Assembly (NCBI GenBank): GCA_903832625.1 | Contig: CAILCI010000065.1 | Span: 124,001-188,000 of the forward strand | Direction of reading: 5' to 3' | Source: an uncultured Burkholderiales bacterium | GTDB lineage: Bacteria > Pseudomonadota > Gammaproteobacteria > Burkholderiales > Burkholderiaceae_C | DNA length: 64,000 bases | Shown: piece after piece, positions 17,760 to 26,669 of the stretch | Layout of the letters: each line of letters opens with the position of its first letter | Position numbering within the stretch: position 1 is the stretch's first letter | Program-made: the position numbers and the translations under genes | Notes under the pieces: generated by a model | What the model saw: the letters and a program-made list of their open reading frames with translations, nothing else | Database searches by the model: none | Told to the model about the DNA's origin: nothing

Positions 17760-18997
17760 GGCGAGACAACTTTGGCACGGACTCGGGCATTGTTTTTTAA
17801 CCAGAGCGCAGCTTCACCCACAATTTGGTCACCTGCATTCAAGCCCTGCACCACTTCAATCCACCCGCCCCCCTTGAGACCCAAGCTGAGCTCTTGACGA
17901 ACTGCGCGTTGGTGGTCGAGTTTGAAAACCCACGGCTTGGCTTGATCTATGTCGTGTACGGCGGCCACTGGAATCATTTTTGCGTTGTGCGAAGTTGCCA
18001 CCGCAATGTCAACTGAGACCGTCATGTCTTGTTTGAGATAAAGCGGCGGATCCAAAACCAACAACTTGACTTCGACCGAACCACGTTGGGGATCGATACC
18101 CGTATTGACATAAACCAAAGTGGCCTCAAACCGCTGATCCGCGTAGGCATCGGCTGAGGCCTTGGCGTGTTGGCCCAGCTTTAATTTGCTCAGATTTTTT
18201 TCATCAATTTCGAGCACGAGTTGGGTTTGACCTTGTGGCGACAAGGTCATCAATGATTTTCCGGGCTGAACAATATCGCCCAACTCAACATTGCGGGCAA
18301 TCAACACACCCGTGACAGGAGCTCGCACGACCGAGTACCTCAAGCGTGCCCGCGCACCATCGACAGCGGCCTGCGCTAAGGCCAGAGCCGTCTTTGCGCT
18401 TGCCATTTCCAATCCCAAAGGCTGTTGACTCGCCCATTGTTGTTGCGAGACTTTGAGCTGAGCCTGCGCCACTTGCTGAGACCGAATTGATTCATCTAAG
18501 ACTGAAAGTGCGACAAAATTTTCCGCAACGAGCAGTCGATTACGGTGGACCACCTCAGCCGCGTTTTCTGCATTCGCCTGTGCAAGAAGCCAATTCTGTT
18601 TTGCCACAGGCTCATCCAAACCTTGGATTTGCTTGATACGGTCTTTTGCTTGTTCGTGTGCATATAAGGCTTGTTGCAAGGCTGCGCTGAGCTCGGTGGC
18701 TTCAAGTTCAAACAAAACCTCACCCGCACTGACTTGTTGTCCCTCAACCACCGGCACGCGCGACACCGTTCCAGTGACTTGAACGCCCAACTCAATACGA
18801 TGCGGATTTTCAACTTGTCCGCTGGCCACCACTGTTTGCGTAAAGTCTTGAACACGCACCGACACCACCGAGACCTCATAACCCCAATAGTCACGCGCGT
18901 ACATCAGGCCAATCAGCGCCAACACCAAAACCAGGGACAGCACCACACGACGCACCAGCGTTGATGCCAGCCAATGGGGCCAAGTGACAAGCGTCAT
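17756..18997 (-). CDS. HlyD/MacA-type periplasmic adaptor
   Basis: 413-aa membrane-fusion protein. It has an N-terminal signal-anchor (about 15-32), a biotinyl-lipoyl half motif (GTVSRVPVVEGQQVSAGEVLFELE), a long helical hairpin (about 95-190), the second lipoyl half (VVRAPVTGVLIARNVELGDIVQPG), a beta barrel and a membrane-proximal domain. It links the inner-membrane ABC exporter to an outer-membrane channel; no TolC gene is in the window. The gene starts 8 bases after the usp stop, so the universal stress protein gene may head the operon. Confidence 0.9.
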   Translation of the reverse strand: MTLVTWPHWLASTLVRRVVLSLVLVLALIGLMYARDYWGYEVSVVSVRVQDFTQTVVASGQVENPHRIELGVQVTGTVSRVPVVEGQQVSAGEVLFELEATELSAALQQALYAHEQAKDRIKQIQGLDEPVAKQNWLLAQANAENAAEVVHRNRLLVAENFVALSVLDESIRSQQVAQAQLKVSQQQWASQQPLGLEMASAKTALALAQAAVDGARARLRYSVVRAPVTGVLIARNVELGDIVQPGKSLMTLSPQGQTQLVLEIDEKNLSKLKLGQHAKASADAYADQRFEATLVYVNTGIDPQRGSVEVKLLVLDPPLYLKQDMTVSVDIAVATSHNAKMIPVAAVHDIDQAKPWVFKLDHQRAVRQELSLGLKGGGWIEVVQGLNAGDQIVGEAALWLKNNARVRAKVVSP

Positions 18998-19005
18998 GCC
19001 TGCGT

Positions 19006-19446
19006 TCAGCGCGCCACCAGCACAGCCATGCTGGACTCATTAAGGACCTGATGTGCCACGCTCCCCAACATCAAACGCCCCATCGCACTGCGGCCATGGG
19101 AGCCGATGACGATCAAATCGCAATGCAATACTTTGGCTTGATCAACAATCCCTGTGGCAGCGGCAACATCTTGTAGTAACACACAATCAAGCACCACATC
19201 GGGCGCGTCTTGCCGCACTTGGGTTGAGATTTTTTCGTGAACCTGCGCCGCATGAATTTGCGCCGCCTCCACATACGTCATAAAACTCTGCGGATTGATT
19301 GATGCAATGCCTAAAAATGGGTAGGGATCAATCACATACAAAACAGTCAATTTCGCATGGTTGGATTGAGCTAGTTCAAGGGCAATGCGCGTGGCACGCT
19401 CAGAGCAATCTGAGCCGTCAGCAGCCAAAAGAATATGTTTAAACAT
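19006..19446 (-). CDS. Universal stress protein UspA family
   Basis: 146-aa cytoplasmic single Usp domain beginning MFKHILLAADGSDCSERA. The ATP-binding signature is complete: GSHGRSAMGRLMLGSVA. The ATG at 19446 is chosen because the family begins at this strand; a longer frame would add about 11 non-conserved residues. It lies 8 bases before the adaptor gene and is probably the first gene of the usp-exporter-TadG operon. ATP-binding Usp proteins act in stress survival and, in some species, adhesion. Confidence 0.9.
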   Translation of the reverse strand: MFKHILLAADGSDCSERATRIALELAQSNHAKLTVLYVIDPYPFLGIASINPQSFMTYVEAAQIHAAQVHEKISTQVRQDAPDVVLDCVLLQDVAAATGIVDQAKVLHCDLIVIGSHGRSAMGRLMLGSVAHQVLNESSMAVLVAR

Positions 19447-19644
19447 AGAGGATCCGAATGAAATCGTTTGGAAATGCACAACTAAGCATCGATTTTTCTG
19501 GATCAGGCGCTTTTTATCTGTGCGCTAGAGCACTGAGCGCCTCATTTCATACAGCGCATCGTTCAATGAAAATCTCCTGTGCGACACATGCTGTTTTTAA
19601 TCCTGAGTAAGCTATTGCCTAGCCCTCAAACTTGGAGTGAAAGC

Positions 19645-19935
19645 ATGAATCAAACCTTCGAAGATTTTCAAGCGCAGAAATTGAAAGAGGGCTACGACGA
19701 AGTGCTCCAACGGGTATGGGAGCCGCATTTCGCCAATGAAATGCATGCTCACCCTTTTGATACCGACGCTCGTGTGGCACAAGGCGAATACTGGCTCACC
19801 ATCAACGGGCAAACCATTCACTACACAACGGGCGACACCTTTCAAGTCGCCAGCGGCGTCATGCACAGCGAAAAATACGGTGCAGAAGGTGCTATCTTTT
19901 GGGCTGCCAGAAAAAACCACTCAACCAAGGGTTAA
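19645..19935 (+). CDS. Small cupin-domain protein
   Basis: 96-aa single cupin barrel. The first cupin motif is visible as HAHPFDTDARVAQGEYWLTI and the second as TTGDTFQVASGVMHSEKYG, giving His/Glu-type metal ligands. The start ATG at 19645 follows GGAGTG at a normal distance. Function unknown; such proteins bind small ligands or act as dioxygenase-like enzymes. First gene of a closely spaced seven-gene run to 25475. Confidence 0.75.
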   Translation: MNQTFEDFQAQKLKEGYDEVLQRVWEPHFANEMHAHPFDTDARVAQGEYWLTINGQTIHYTTGDTFQVASGVMHSEKYGAEGAIFWAARKNHSTKG

Positions 19936-19937
19936 CC

Positions 19938-20483
19938 ATGATGGATCGACGTAGATGGATGTTTGCTGGTTTGACCACGCTTGGCTCAGCCAGTTTATTG
20001 GGATGTGCGGGCCCGAGCATTGACGACTATGCTCAAACAACCCCGATTCTTGATTTTCGAAAATATTTCACAGGTGCCATTGATGCTTGGGGCATCTTCA
20101 CCGACCGAAGTGGCAAAGTGGTCAAGCGCTTCACCGTGGCCATGGACTGCCAGTGGCAAAACAACCAAGGTGTTTTAGACGAAGATTTTTCCTATGCTGA
20201 TGGCAGCAAAGAAAAAAGAATTTGGAAAATCACCGACCAAGGCCAAGGCGTCATCACAGGCACTGCGGGCGATGTGGTTGGCATGGCGCAAGGTCAAGCC
20301 AAAGGCAATGCCTTTCATTGGCGCTACACCTTGGCTCTGCCTGTCTCAGGCAATATTCTCAATGTAGAGATGGACGATTGGATGTATCTGATGAACGAGC
20401 GCGTGATGCTCAACAAAACCAGCATGTCTAAATTTGGCGTGCACTTGGGTGATGTCACCCTGTCATTCACCAAACGCAGTTGA
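19938..20483 (+). CDS. DUF3833 family lipoprotein
   Basis: 181-aa lipoprotein: the leader ends with lipobox SLLGC. The mature part (LDFRKYFTGAIDAWGIFTDRSGKVVKRFTV, in pieces) matches the DUF3833 family, including the WGIF and WKITDQG segments and the final VTLSFTKR. DUF3833 proteins are lipocalin-like in layout, but their role is not established. It begins 2 bases after the cupin gene. The arginine-rich start MMDRRRWMFAG also looks Tat-like but lacks a twin-arginine core. Confidence 0.75.
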   Translation: MMDRRRWMFAGLTTLGSASLLGCAGPSIDDYAQTTPILDFRKYFTGAIDAWGIFTDRSGKVVKRFTVAMDCQWQNNQGVLDEDFSYADGSKEKRIWKITDQGQGVITGTAGDVVGMAQGQAKGNAFHWRYTLALPVSGNILNVEMDDWMYLMNERVMLNKTSMSKFGVHLGDVTLSFTKRS

Positions 20484-20488
20484 CGATC

Positions 20489-21115
20489 ATGAAAACCCAT
20501 CCACGTTTTGTGTGCCTAGCCGCCTTGTTCACCCTTTGGATTTTCCCCGCCATGGCCATTGAAGAACCCAAATACATAGTCTTGAAAATCGACCAAGACA
20601 TCGAAGTCAGGAAATACGAGCCCCAACTGATTGCGCAAACCGTGGTCGACGGCGATATGGATCAAGCCTCTAACAAAGGATTTCGACTGATTGCCGATTT
20701 TATTTTTGGCAACAACGAAGCGCCCAATTCGAGCGGATCGGCCAAGATTGCCATGACGGCGCCTGTGGTGGTAGAGCCACAAAAAAATACCAGTGCTGTG
20801 CAAGACGCCAACCAATGGCGCATCAATTTCGTCATGCCCAGCCAATACAACTTGAGCACGATTCCCAGACCCAAAAATAGCGCGGTGGAACTAAAAGAAA
20901 TTCCAAGCAAGGTTTTTGTGGTCTTGACTTACTCGGGGTTTAACTTCACCTCTAAAGTTCAAAAGAAAACCCAAGACGCATTGGATTGGAGCCATCAACA
21001 TGGCTACAAAATCATTGGCACACCGCAGCTTGCCCGTTATGACCCACCGTGGACGCTGCCCATGTTCAGACGCAACGAAATCATGATCGAAATTGCTGGA
21101 GACACAACCCCATGA
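20489..21115 (+). CDS. SOUL-family heme-binding protein, exported
   Basis: 208 aa with a signal peptide (cleavage near AMA|IEE). The SOUL/HBP fold motifs [41 protein letters not shown] and FVMPSQYNL follow, and the end [19 protein letters not shown] is highly characteristic. SOUL proteins bind heme or tetrapyrroles. Its stop overlaps the start of iorA. The translational coupling to a molybdenum hydroxylase suggests a shared periplasmic process, but no direct link is known to me. Confidence 0.88.
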   Translation: MKTHPRFVCLAALFTLWIFPAMAIEEPKYIVLKIDQDIEVRKYEPQLIAQTVVDGDMDQASNKGFRLIADFIFGNNEAPNSSGSAKIAMTAPVVVEPQKNTSAVQDANQWRINFVMPSQYNLSTIPRPKNSAVELKEIPSKVFVVLTYSGFNFTSKVQKKTQDALDWSHQHGYKIIGTPQLARYDPPWTLPMFRRNEIMIEIAGDTTP

Positions 21116-21570
21116 AACTCAAAGTCAACGGAAAAAACCACGAACTCGACGTCGAAGCAGAAATGCCCTTGCTGTGGGCCTTGCGCGACGAGCTAGACAT
21201 CAAAGGCCCTAAATTTGGCTGCGGCATTGCCCAGTGCGGCGCTTGCACCGTGTTGCTCAATGGCGAAGCGGTGCGTTCTTGCTCCTACCCCGTTTCAGCC
21301 GCGGCCAACCAAAGCGTGACCACCATCGAAGGCTTGGCCAAGGGTGACAAACTGCATGCCTTGCAACAAGCTTGGATAGACCACCAAGTGCCGCAATGTG
21401 GTTACTGCCAAGGCGGTCAAATTTTGACGGCAGCGGCCCTGCTCAAGAAAAAGCCCCGCCCCACCGACCAAGACATCGACGCCGCCATGGGCAATATTTG
21501 TCGTTGCGGCACTTATGCACGGATGCGCGACGCCATCCACGCCGCCGTCAAATCGGGAGCCGCACAATGA
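21112..21570 (+). CDS. iorA: [2Fe-2S] subunit of molybdenum hydroxylase (IorA-like)
   Basis: 152-aa iron-sulfur subunit of a xanthine-oxidase-family enzyme. The plant-type cluster is C37, C42, C45, C57 ([15 protein letters not shown]). The second cluster is CGYCQGGQ with CRCGTY. It passes electrons from the molybdenum subunit encoded next. The start overlaps the SOUL gene stop (ATGA) and its own stop overlaps iorB (ATGA). The substrate is not predictable: the family includes isoquinoline 1-oxidoreductase and aldehyde-oxidising enzymes. Confidence 0.9.
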   Translation: MKLKVNGKNHELDVEAEMPLLWALRDELDIKGPKFGCGIAQCGACTVLLNGEAVRSCSYPVSAAANQSVTTIEGLAKGDKLHALQQAWIDHQVPQCGYCQGGQILTAAALLKKKPRPTDQDIDAAMGNICRCGTYARMRDAIHAAVKSGAAQ

Positions 21571-23711
21571 GTCAACTTGATCGCCGTCATTTCCTCAAAA
21601 TCACCGCCAGCGCAGCCGCGAGTTTTTCGCTGGGGTTTTATTTGCCAGACACAGCCTTGGCCGCCGACGCGCCGCAGCTCAATGCGTGGATTGACATTCA
21701 AGCCGACGACACCATCGTCATTCGCTATGCCCGCGCCGAAATGGGTCAGGGCAGCAAAACCTCAGCGCCCATGCTGGTGGCCGAAGAACTCGAAGCAGAC
21801 TGGAAAAAAGTGCGCGTCGAATACGCCACCGCGCACGACAACCTGCGCACCAACCGTGCCTATGGCGACATGGCCTCGGTGGGCAGCCGAACCATTCGTT
21901 TCTCGCAAGAATATTTGCGCAAAGCCGGAGCCACAGCGCGTGAAATGCTGATTGCCGCTGCCGCGCAGCAATGGGGCGTGCCTGCCTCTGAATGCAAAGC
22001 CAAGCTCGGTGTGGTGAGCCACTCTGCCAGCAAAAAAAGCCTGAGCTACGGCAAACTCGCCGCTGCTGCCGCACAGATGCCGCAGCCCAAAGACGTGGCG
22101 CTCAAAGACCCGAAAAACTGGACGATTGTGGGCAAGCCACTGCCCCGCGTTGACATTCCAGACATTGTGACGGGACGCATTCGCTACGGCATAGACACCC
22201 AGTTGCCCGGCATGTTGCACGCGGCAGTGGCGGCGTGTCCGGTGTTCAACGGCACGGTCAAAAGCATGGATGCCTCCAAAGTGCAAAACAGACGCGGCAT
22301 TGTGCAAGTGCTCAATTTGGGCGAGTTCGTGGCGGTGGTGGCCGACAACTGGTGGCGCGCCAAAGAAGCGCTGCGCGAAGTGGCGATTGAATGGGATGTG
22401 GGCAGCAACGGCAGCCTCAACAGCACGCAACTCATGGCGCAATTCAAAGCGGGTCTGACGCAAGAAAATGCAAGCATCGCCCGCAACGACGGCGACACCT
22501 TGAACGCCCTAAAACAAGCTACCACGGTGATTGAAGCCGACTACTTCACGCCCTACTTGGCACACACCACTATGGAGCCCATGGTCTGCACCGCATGGCT
22601 ACAAGGCGACGCGCTGCAAGTGTGGTCGTCCACCCAAAACGCCGAGGCCACGCTGTCGGTGGCAGCGCAAACGGCGGGTGTGGCACCGGCCAATGTCAAA
22701 GTGCATCCGGTGCAATTGGGCGGCGGTTTGGGCCGCAAAGGCTCGCAAGACTTCACCCGCCAAGCCGTGATGATTGCCAAAGCCCTGCCCGGCAAACCCA
22801 TCAAAATGCTGTGGAGTCGCGAAGAAGACGTGCAGCACGACCAATACCGTCCGGCCAGCTTGGTGCGCATGACGGCGGGTTTGGATGCCAACAAGAAAGT
22901 TCAGGCCTTGCACATCCGTGTCGCTGCGCCTTCTCTGTTTGCGTCATTGCTCAACTTGCCTTTACAAAACGGGGTAGACCCGCAAGCTGTGGCTTGCTTC
23001 AAAGATCACCCGTACGACATTGCCAACAGTTTGGTCGATTACGTCAAGCAAGACACCAATGTACCCGTCGGTTTTTGGCGTACGGTGGGGCATTCGCAAA
23101 ACCCGTTTGTGCGCGAATGCTTTATTGACGAATTGGCCTTGGCTGCGGGCAAAGACCCGCTGGACTATCGCCTCTCTCTGTTGCCCGAAAAAGCCACCCG
23201 CGACCGCGCGATTTTGCAAACTGTGGCCAAGGCTGCCAACTGGGGCGCTGCCCTACCGAGCGGCGTATTTCGTGGCATTGCCGAAACCGAGGGCTACGGC
23301 AGTTGGACGGCCTGCGTGTGCGAGGTGTCGATCAGCAGCAAAGGCGAAGTCAAAATTCACCGCATCGTGGTGGGCATTGACCCCGGCTATGCGGTCAACC
23401 CCAACAACATCCAAGCGCAAATGCAAGGCAGCATGGTGCATGGTTTGAGCGCAATTTTTTGGGGTGAAAACACGCTCAAAGACGGTCGCATCGAGCAATC
23501 CAATTTCCACGACTACCGCATGATGCGCTTGAATGAAATGCCCAAGGTCGAAACCGTCATTGCGCCCACGGGCGGCTTTTGGGGCGGCGTGGGCGAACCC
23601 ACGCAAGCTCCGCTGGCACCTGCTTTGGCCAACGCCATTTCAGCAGCTTTGGGCAAGCGCATTCGCTCGTTGCCTCTCAAAAACCACGGCCTGAGTTTGG
23701 TCAAAGCCTAA
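21567..23711 (+). CDS. iorB: Molybdopterin-binding subunit of xanthine-oxidase-family dehydrogenase (IorB-like)
   Basis: 714-aa large subunit, starting at ATG 21567 with a Tat-type leader ([18 protein letters not shown]) and cleavage near ALAAD, so the enzyme is probably periplasmic. It contains MoCo-contact motifs such as [12 protein letters not shown] and the active-site GVGEP near the C-terminus, whose Glu is the general base of this family. No FAD subunit gene is next to it; IorAB-type enzymes usually send electrons to a cytochrome or the respiratory chain. Substrate unknown (aldehyde or N-heterocycle). Confidence 0.9.
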   Translation: MSQLDRRHFLKITASAAASFSLGFYLPDTALAADAPQLNAWIDIQADDTIVIRYARAEMGQGSKTSAPMLVAEELEADWKKVRVEYATAHDNLRTNRAYGDMASVGSRTIRFSQEYLRKAGATAREMLIAAAAQQWGVPASECKAKLGVVSHSASKKSLSYGKLAAAAAQMPQPKDVALKDPKNWTIVGKPLPRVDIPDIVTGRIRYGIDTQLPGMLHAAVAACPVFNGTVKSMDASKVQNRRGIVQVLNLGEFVAVVADNWWRAKEALREVAIEWDVGSNGSLNSTQLMAQFKAGLTQENASIARNDGDTLNALKQATTVIEADYFTPYLAHTTMEPMVCTAWLQGDALQVWSSTQNAEATLSVAAQTAGVAPANVKVHPVQLGGGLGRKGSQDFTRQAVMIAKALPGKPIKMLWSREEDVQHDQYRPASLVRMTAGLDANKKVQALHIRVAAPSLFASLLNLPLQNGVDPQAVACFKDHPYDIANSLVDYVKQDTNVPVGFWRTVGHSQNPFVRECFIDELALAAGKDPLDYRLSLLPEKATRDRAILQTVAKAANWGAALPSGVFRGIAETEGYGSWTACVCEVSISSKGEVKIHRIVVGIDPGYAVNPNNIQAQMQGSMVHGLSAIFWGENTLKDGRIEQSNFHDYRMMRLNEMPKVETVIAPTGGFWGGVGEPTQAPLAPALANAISAALGKRIRSLPLKNHGLSLVKA

Positions 23712-23718
23712 GCACTTT

Positions 23719-24513
23719 ATGAATCTTGAACTAGACAACAAACATGTGCTCATCACGGGCGGCAGCAAAGGTATTGGCTTGGCGTGCGCCGAAGTGTTTC
23801 TGGAAGAAGGTGCGCGCGTCACGCTTGTCTCGCGCAACGCCGCCAATCTTGAAGCCGCGCACAAGCACTTGAGCAGCAAACACTCGGCGCACAACATCCA
23901 CACCATTGCGGCTGACTTGCAACAAGCCAGCGCTGGCACACATGTGTTGGACGAAGCAGAACAACACTTTGGCGCGGTCGATGTGCTGGTCAACTCTGCG
24001 GGTGCGGCCAAACGCACACCTCCTGCAGAGCTCACGCCACAAGTTTGGCATGACGCCATGCAGGCCAAATACTTCTCCTACATTCACATGATCGACCCCA
24101 CCATCAAGCGCATGGCGCAGCGTGGCAAAGGAGCAATCGTCAACGTGATTGGCACGGGCGGCAAAATTGCCAGCCCTGTACACATGCCGGGCGGCGCAGC
24201 CAATGCAGCGCTGATGTTGGCCAATGCAGGCATGGCCAACGCCTATGCTTCAAAAGGCATTCGTGTGAATGCCGTCAATCCCGGCCTCACCCTGACTGAC
24301 CGTTTGCAAGAAGGCATTGCGGCAGATGCACGATTGGCTGGCACCACACCCCAAGAAGCTTTGCAAACAGCGAGTGATCGCATTCCCTTGGGGCGCATTG
24401 CACAACCGCGAGAAATTGCAGATGCTGTGGTGTATTTGTCCTCAGCGCGAGCGAGTTACATCACAGGAGTCGCGTTGAGCATGGATGGTGCGCTCACCCC
24501 CATTGTTTTCTAA
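23719..24513 (+). CDS. SDR-family oxidoreductase lacking the canonical Tyr-x3-Lys
   Basis: 264-aa Rossmann protein with TGGSKGIG for cofactor binding, NSAG (VNSAGAAKRT) and the C-terminal ITGVALSMDGAL. Where classical SDRs have Tyr-x3-Lys, this one reads VHMPGGAANAALM, so the catalytic Tyr and Lys are not in place. A YASK at about residue 172 lies in the region before IRVNAVNPG and is not the active-site pair. It belongs to an atypical SDR subfamily of uncertain activity. Seven bases after iorB, same operon. Confidence 0.85.
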   Translation: MNLELDNKHVLITGGSKGIGLACAEVFLEEGARVTLVSRNAANLEAAHKHLSSKHSAHNIHTIAADLQQASAGTHVLDEAEQHFGAVDVLVNSAGAAKRTPPAELTPQVWHDAMQAKYFSYIHMIDPTIKRMAQRGKGAIVNVIGTGGKIASPVHMPGGAANAALMLANAGMANAYASKGIRVNAVNPGLTLTDRLQEGIAADARLAGTTPQEALQTASDRIPLGRIAQPREIADAVVYLSSARASYITGVALSMDGALTPIVF

Positions 24514-24539
24514 ATACAACTTTCAACAGGAGACAAAAC

Positions 24540-25475
24540 ATGAGACTTTCCAAACCCCTCAAAAGCACATTGATTGCTGCCTTGATAGGCTTGTCCGCAC
24601 ACGCAGATGCGGCCACTCGGGTGTTGTTCATTGGCAATAGTTTTACTTATGGGCACGGCTCGCCCGTGCGCTATTACCGTGCAGCATCAGTTCGCGACTT
24701 AAACCTTGAAGGCCAAGGCGGTGTGCCTGCGCTGTTCAAATCGTTCACGCAACAAGTGGGCTTGGATTACGACGTCGCCATTGAAACTCGGGGCGGCACC
24801 GGCATCGACTGGCATCTCAACAATCGCTTGAGCGTCATCACACAACAAGCATGGGATGTGGTGGTAGCCCACGGCTACAGCACCTTGGATGCGCAAAAAC
24901 CAGGCGACCCCACCAAACTCATAGAAACCGCCAAGCAATTGGCGACGGTCATGCAAGCCCAAAATCCCAAGGTCGATGTGCGGCTTGAAGCCACCTTCCC
25001 TCGCGCCGACGAAACCTATGGCAGCAAAGGCGCTTGGTATGGCAAAACCATTGGCAACATGGCACAAGACGTTCGCAAAGGCTACGACTTGGCAGCCAAA
25101 TCACATCCTGCCATCAAAGGCGTGATTCCTGTTGGTGAAGCATGGGTTCGTGCCATGGATGCAGGCATTGCAGACAACAATTCGCTCGACGGCGTCGATG
25201 CAGGCAAGTTGAACTTGTGGACTTACGACAACTACCACGCCAGCACTGCGGGTTACTACCTCAAAGGCTTGGTGGTGTTTGGCACTTTGACGCAACGTGA
25301 TCCACGTTCTTTGGGCGGCAACGAATGCTCTGGTTTTGAGCTGGGCTTGTCAGTGCCGCAAATCAAAGCCTTGCAACAAGTGGCTTACGAACAAGTGGCT
25401 CAAAGCTATCCCATCAAAGCGGCGCCACTTGAAAACTTAGAAGCCGAACAACCCCAACGCTGCCAACTGATCTAA
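24540..25475 (+). CDS. Secreted SGNH/GDSL-type hydrolase
   Basis: 311 aa with a signal peptide (cleavage near ADA|ATR). Block I reads VLFIGNSFTYG (Ser nucleophile in GNS). The Gly of block II is likely in GGTGIDWH, and block V is DNYHAS with the Asp/His pair. The family includes esterases and carbohydrate deacetylases; the substrate here is unknown. AGGAG lies 8 bases before the ATG. Last gene of the run starting at 19645, tail to tail with the pentapeptide gene. Confidence 0.8.
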   Translation: MRLSKPLKSTLIAALIGLSAHADAATRVLFIGNSFTYGHGSPVRYYRAASVRDLNLEGQGGVPALFKSFTQQVGLDYDVAIETRGGTGIDWHLNNRLSVITQQAWDVVVAHGYSTLDAQKPGDPTKLIETAKQLATVMQAQNPKVDVRLEATFPRADETYGSKGAWYGKTIGNMAQDVRKGYDLAAKSHPAIKGVIPVGEAWVRAMDAGIADNNSLDGVDAGKLNLWTYDNYHASTAGYYLKGLVVFGTLTQRDPRSLGGNECSGFELGLSVPQIKALQQVAYEQVAQSYPIKAAPLENLEAEQPQRCQLI

Positions 25476-25508
25476 CAATCTGAGCACATCACCTCGCCCT
25501 GCGCTGGC

Positions 25509-25532
25509 CATCAACACCCGCTGTTGTTGATG
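25509..25532. terminator. Hairpin between convergent genes, possible terminator
   Basis: CATCAACA (25509-25516) and TGTTGATG (25525-25532) form a perfect 8-bp stem with an 8-base loop, located at the tail-to-tail junction of the SGNH gene and the pentapeptide gene. There is no T-run on either side, so intrinsic termination is doubtful. Confidence 0.3.
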
Positions 25533-25999
25533 CTGGCATCGGGCATGGTGGTGCGGCACAACTTGGCGCCTTTGAAACTCGCATCTTTGATGTTCGCACT
25601 GTTCAAATTGGCGTCGCTCAAATCTGCACCATCGAACACGGTTTCACGCAAATAGGCGTTGCTGAAATTAGCACTGTGTAAATTGGCGTTAGACAAGTCG
25701 GCACGGCGCAAATTGGCATCTTCAAAATTGGTGTTGAGGGTTCGCTTTTCCATCACCCGCTCAGCCATGTTGGCTTTGACAAGGTTTGCGCCGGAGAGAT
25801 TGGCATTTTGAAAATCTGCACCACGCATGTCGCGCCCCGACAAATCTGCGCCCGTGAGGTCGCAGTATTTGCAGACATTGGTGGTTTTGAAATCGTCCAA
25901 TTTGCCCGCATCAAACGCCGCAGCCCATGTGCAAACGCTCAAAAGTGCTGCCAACGTCAAGAGCTTGGCGTTTGAAACGCTTGAATCAAAAGCACGCAT
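25511..25999 (-). CDS. Exported pentapeptide-repeat protein
   Basis: 162 aa: a signal peptide (about 1-28, cleavage near AAA|FDA), then about 22 consecutive A(D/N)LXX pentapeptides (for example ADLSG, ANLSG, ANLRR, ADLSN, ANLHS, ADLSD, ANLNS) that predict a right-handed quadrilateral beta-helix. Two Cys (KYC, VCK) precede the repeats and two follow. The start codon shares one base with the cytochrome stop (TGATG), so translation is coupled. A periplasmic scaffold or binding role within the quinoprotein module is inferred from position only. Confidence 0.8.
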   Translation of the reverse strand: MRAFDSSVSNAKLLTLAALLSVCTWAAAFDAGKLDDFKTTNVCKYCDLTGADLSGRDMRGADFQNANLSGANLVKANMAERVMEKRTLNTNFEDANLRRADLSNANLHSANFSNAYLRETVFDGADLSDANLNSANIKDASFKGAKLCRTTMPDASINNSGC

Positions 26000-26577
26000 C
26001 AGTTCAACCCCGCAATGTAGTGCGCCAAGTTTTCAATGTCAGCAGGGCTCAAAGTGCTGGCCACGCTGGTCATGTTGCCTGCGTCGTTGGTGCGATTTTT
26101 GGCTTTGAAGTCGAGCAGGGTCTTGACGATGTAGTCGTAGTTTTGTCCGGCCACCTTGGGGATTTCATTTTGTCCACGAAACTCGCCCAGGTGACACATG
26201 GCGCACAAGGTTTCATCGGCTTTGGCAAAACCCAATTTGGCTTTGTCGGGATCGGGCTTGAAATTTTTGTTGCTGAGTTTTTGTTCGGAAAAATACGTGG
26301 CCAATTCACGCATCTCGTCGCGGCTCAAGTTGGCGGCCATGGGCGACATCATGGCGTTGCTGCGTCGACCCTCTTGGAAGTCACGCAACTGCAAATAAAT
26401 GTAGCGTGCATTCTGCCCTGCCAAACTCGGCGTGTTGGGCATTGATGAATTTCCGTTGGGACCATGACAAGCCAGGCATACAGCCGCTTTTTCTGGCATA
26501 TCTGCAAAGCTGTGCGTGGCGCAACACAACAAAACAAGTGCAGCCAGTCGAGAACAAAACGCCGAGATTTTTTTCAT
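25999..26577 (-). CDS. Periplasmic diheme cytochrome c (c4/c553 type)
   Basis: 192 aa with a signal peptide (cleavage near SFA|DMP) and two CXXCH heme sites, CLACH near the N-terminus and CAMCH in the second half. Probable axial Met ligands lie in MMSPMAANLS and NMTSVASTLS. The two-domain layout resembles cytochrome c4. It lies just downstream of the PQQ dehydrogenase gene, past a terminator-like hairpin, and is the likely electron acceptor or relay to the terminal oxidase. The ATG at 26577 is chosen because the signal peptide begins there. Confidence 0.88.
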   Translation of the reverse strand: MKKISAFCSRLAALVLLCCATHSFADMPEKAAVCLACHGPNGNSSMPNTPSLAGQNARYIYLQLRDFQEGRRSNAMMSPMAANLSRDEMRELATYFSEQKLSNKNFKPDPDKAKLGFAKADETLCAMCHLGEFRGQNEIPKVAGQNYDYIVKTLLDFKAKNRTNDAGNMTSVASTLSPADIENLAHYIAGLN

Positions 26578-26592
26578 ACAGAATTGCTTATC

Positions 26593-26636
26593 AAAAAAGA
26601 AAAAAGGCCTGCCAGCATTGTCATACCAGCAGGCCT
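26593..26636 (-). terminator. Intrinsic terminator/attenuator after the PQQ dehydrogenase gene
   Basis: Read on the minus strand, AGGCCTGC (26636-26629) pairs with GCAGGCCT (26612-26605) across a 16-base loop, and a T-rich tract follows (26604-26593). It lies 34 bases beyond the dehydrogenase stop and before the cytochrome gene on the same strand. It may end most dehydrogenase transcripts while letting some read on. Confidence 0.8.
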
Positions 26637-26669
26637 CCAACCGTCAATGGCTGAGTAGCCAGCGCGACA

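Noticed and set aside
24200-24270. YASK near residue 172 of the SDR as the catalytic Tyr-x-x-Lys pair
   Set aside because: It has the wrong spacing (YxxK, not YxxxK) and lies right before IRVNAVNPG, after the helix that should carry the catalytic residues.
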